48,952 nt of DNA from Clostridia bacterium (GTDB lineage Bacteria; Bacillota; Clostridia; Monoglobales; Monoglobaceae). Within the stretch, counting starts at the first letter, position 1; each line of letters starts with the position of its first letter. Of the stretch, positions 48,838-48,952 are shown piece by piece. The stretch spans positions 1-48,952 of the forward strand of contig JAFQIA010000015.1 in NCBI GenBank assembly GCA_017397725.1. Direction: 5' to 3'. The translations under genes were made by a program, and so were the position numbers. The notes below the pieces were generated by a model. That model was not told the origin of the DNA and did not search any database. It worked only from the letters and a program-made list of their open reading frames with translations.

Positions 48838-48952
48838 CCCCCGGTTTTACCGGGGGAGAATAAAAAGCTTTAGCATGAGAAAAACCTCCGTGATATAATA
48901 GTAAATGGTTTGGCGACCGCATTACTAAAAAATATCACGGAGGTTTTTAACA
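48838..48952 (+). mobile_element. Probable left end of an IS200/IS605-type element with RBS-sequestering hairpin
   Basis: Two hairpins sit after the last terminator. The first is CCCCCGG-TTTTA-CCGGGGG (48838-48856), the short subterminal hairpin style of IS200/IS605 ends. The second is a perfect 17-bp inverted repeat (48880-48896 and 48932-48948), with a TATAAT at 48894-48899 in its left arm and GGAGG (48939-48943) in its right arm. The final base fits an ATG start just past the window (GGAGG with 8-base spacing). A transposase whose ribosome binding site is hidden in a hairpin is a known IS200 feature. The gene itself is outside the window, so this is an inference. Confidence 0.45.

Noticed and set aside
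300..48900. CRISPR arrays, complete tRNAs, rRNA genes and prophage structural genes
   Set aside because: Looked for regular short repeats, cloverleaf motifs, and capsid, tail or integrase motifs; apart from the tRNA-Leu fragment nothing was seen.

Overview
The window looks like a chromosome segment from a spore-forming member of the Clostridia (Bacillota). The genes carry strong AAGGAGG-type ribosome binding sites and 17-bp-spaced sigma-A promoters. They include sigma-K checkpoint genes (spoIVFB, a spoIVFA-like gene, bofA), a CwlD-like amidase and S-layer homology (SLH) surface proteins. I cannot name a genus. No rRNA, CRISPR array or complete tRNA is present.

Layout. 1-3.9 kb: the tail of a probable sugar isomerase, a rhamnulokinase, an esterase, a remnant of a YgjV-like membrane protein and an FAD-dependent oxidoreductase. 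This block ends at the 3' half of a tRNA-Leu(UAG) gene followed by its terminator, which looks like the distal attachment site of an integrated element. 4-12.5 kb: a three-gene surface operon of a cohesin-like/SLH protein, a dockerin protein and a 2168-residue SLH adhesin with three 450-bp tandem repeats. 12.5-15.9 kb: an amino-sugar operon of an HTH-GlmM fusion, a hexapeptide acyltransferase and NagB. 15.9-20.4 kb: a GH38-like (DUF5054) protein, mannose-6-phosphate isomerase and a SulP transporter. 20.4-26.1 kb: a CwlD-like amidase, a convergent leucine-rich-repeat surface protein, an ECF sigma factor, its probable anti-sigma factor and DNA polymerase I. 26.2-28.7 kb: an AraC-HTH/sialidase-like fusion and a convergent amidohydrolase. 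28.8-33.3 kb: YhbY, SpoIVFB with a short SpoIVFA-like partner, a radical SAM/DUF2344 pair and BofA.

33.3-47.3 kb is one long purine operon from a consensus promoter: purL, purine nucleoside phosphorylase, luxS, an MTA/SAH deaminase, purE, purM, purN, a PurO-type IMP cyclohydrolase and a stand-alone AICAR transformylase. It ends with an odd tail of HisD-like, HisB-like, HAD phosphatase and orphan fumarase-beta genes. The early genes link purine synthesis, purine salvage and methyl-cycle waste handling. The HisD- and HisB-like proteins have lost canonical metal-ligand residues, so this tail is a candidate for an undescribed pathway.

47.3-48.95 kb: a SemiSWEET-like protein, a 55-residue ribbon-helix-helix protein, another SLH protein, two copies of a GGGGACGG hairpin repeat, and what looks like the left end of an IS200/IS605-type element whose gene starts at the window edge.

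The strongest candidates for something new are the HisD*/HisB*/HAD/fumarase-beta tail, the HTH-GlmM fusion operon, the AraC-sialidase fusion and the cohesin/dockerin/SLH operon.
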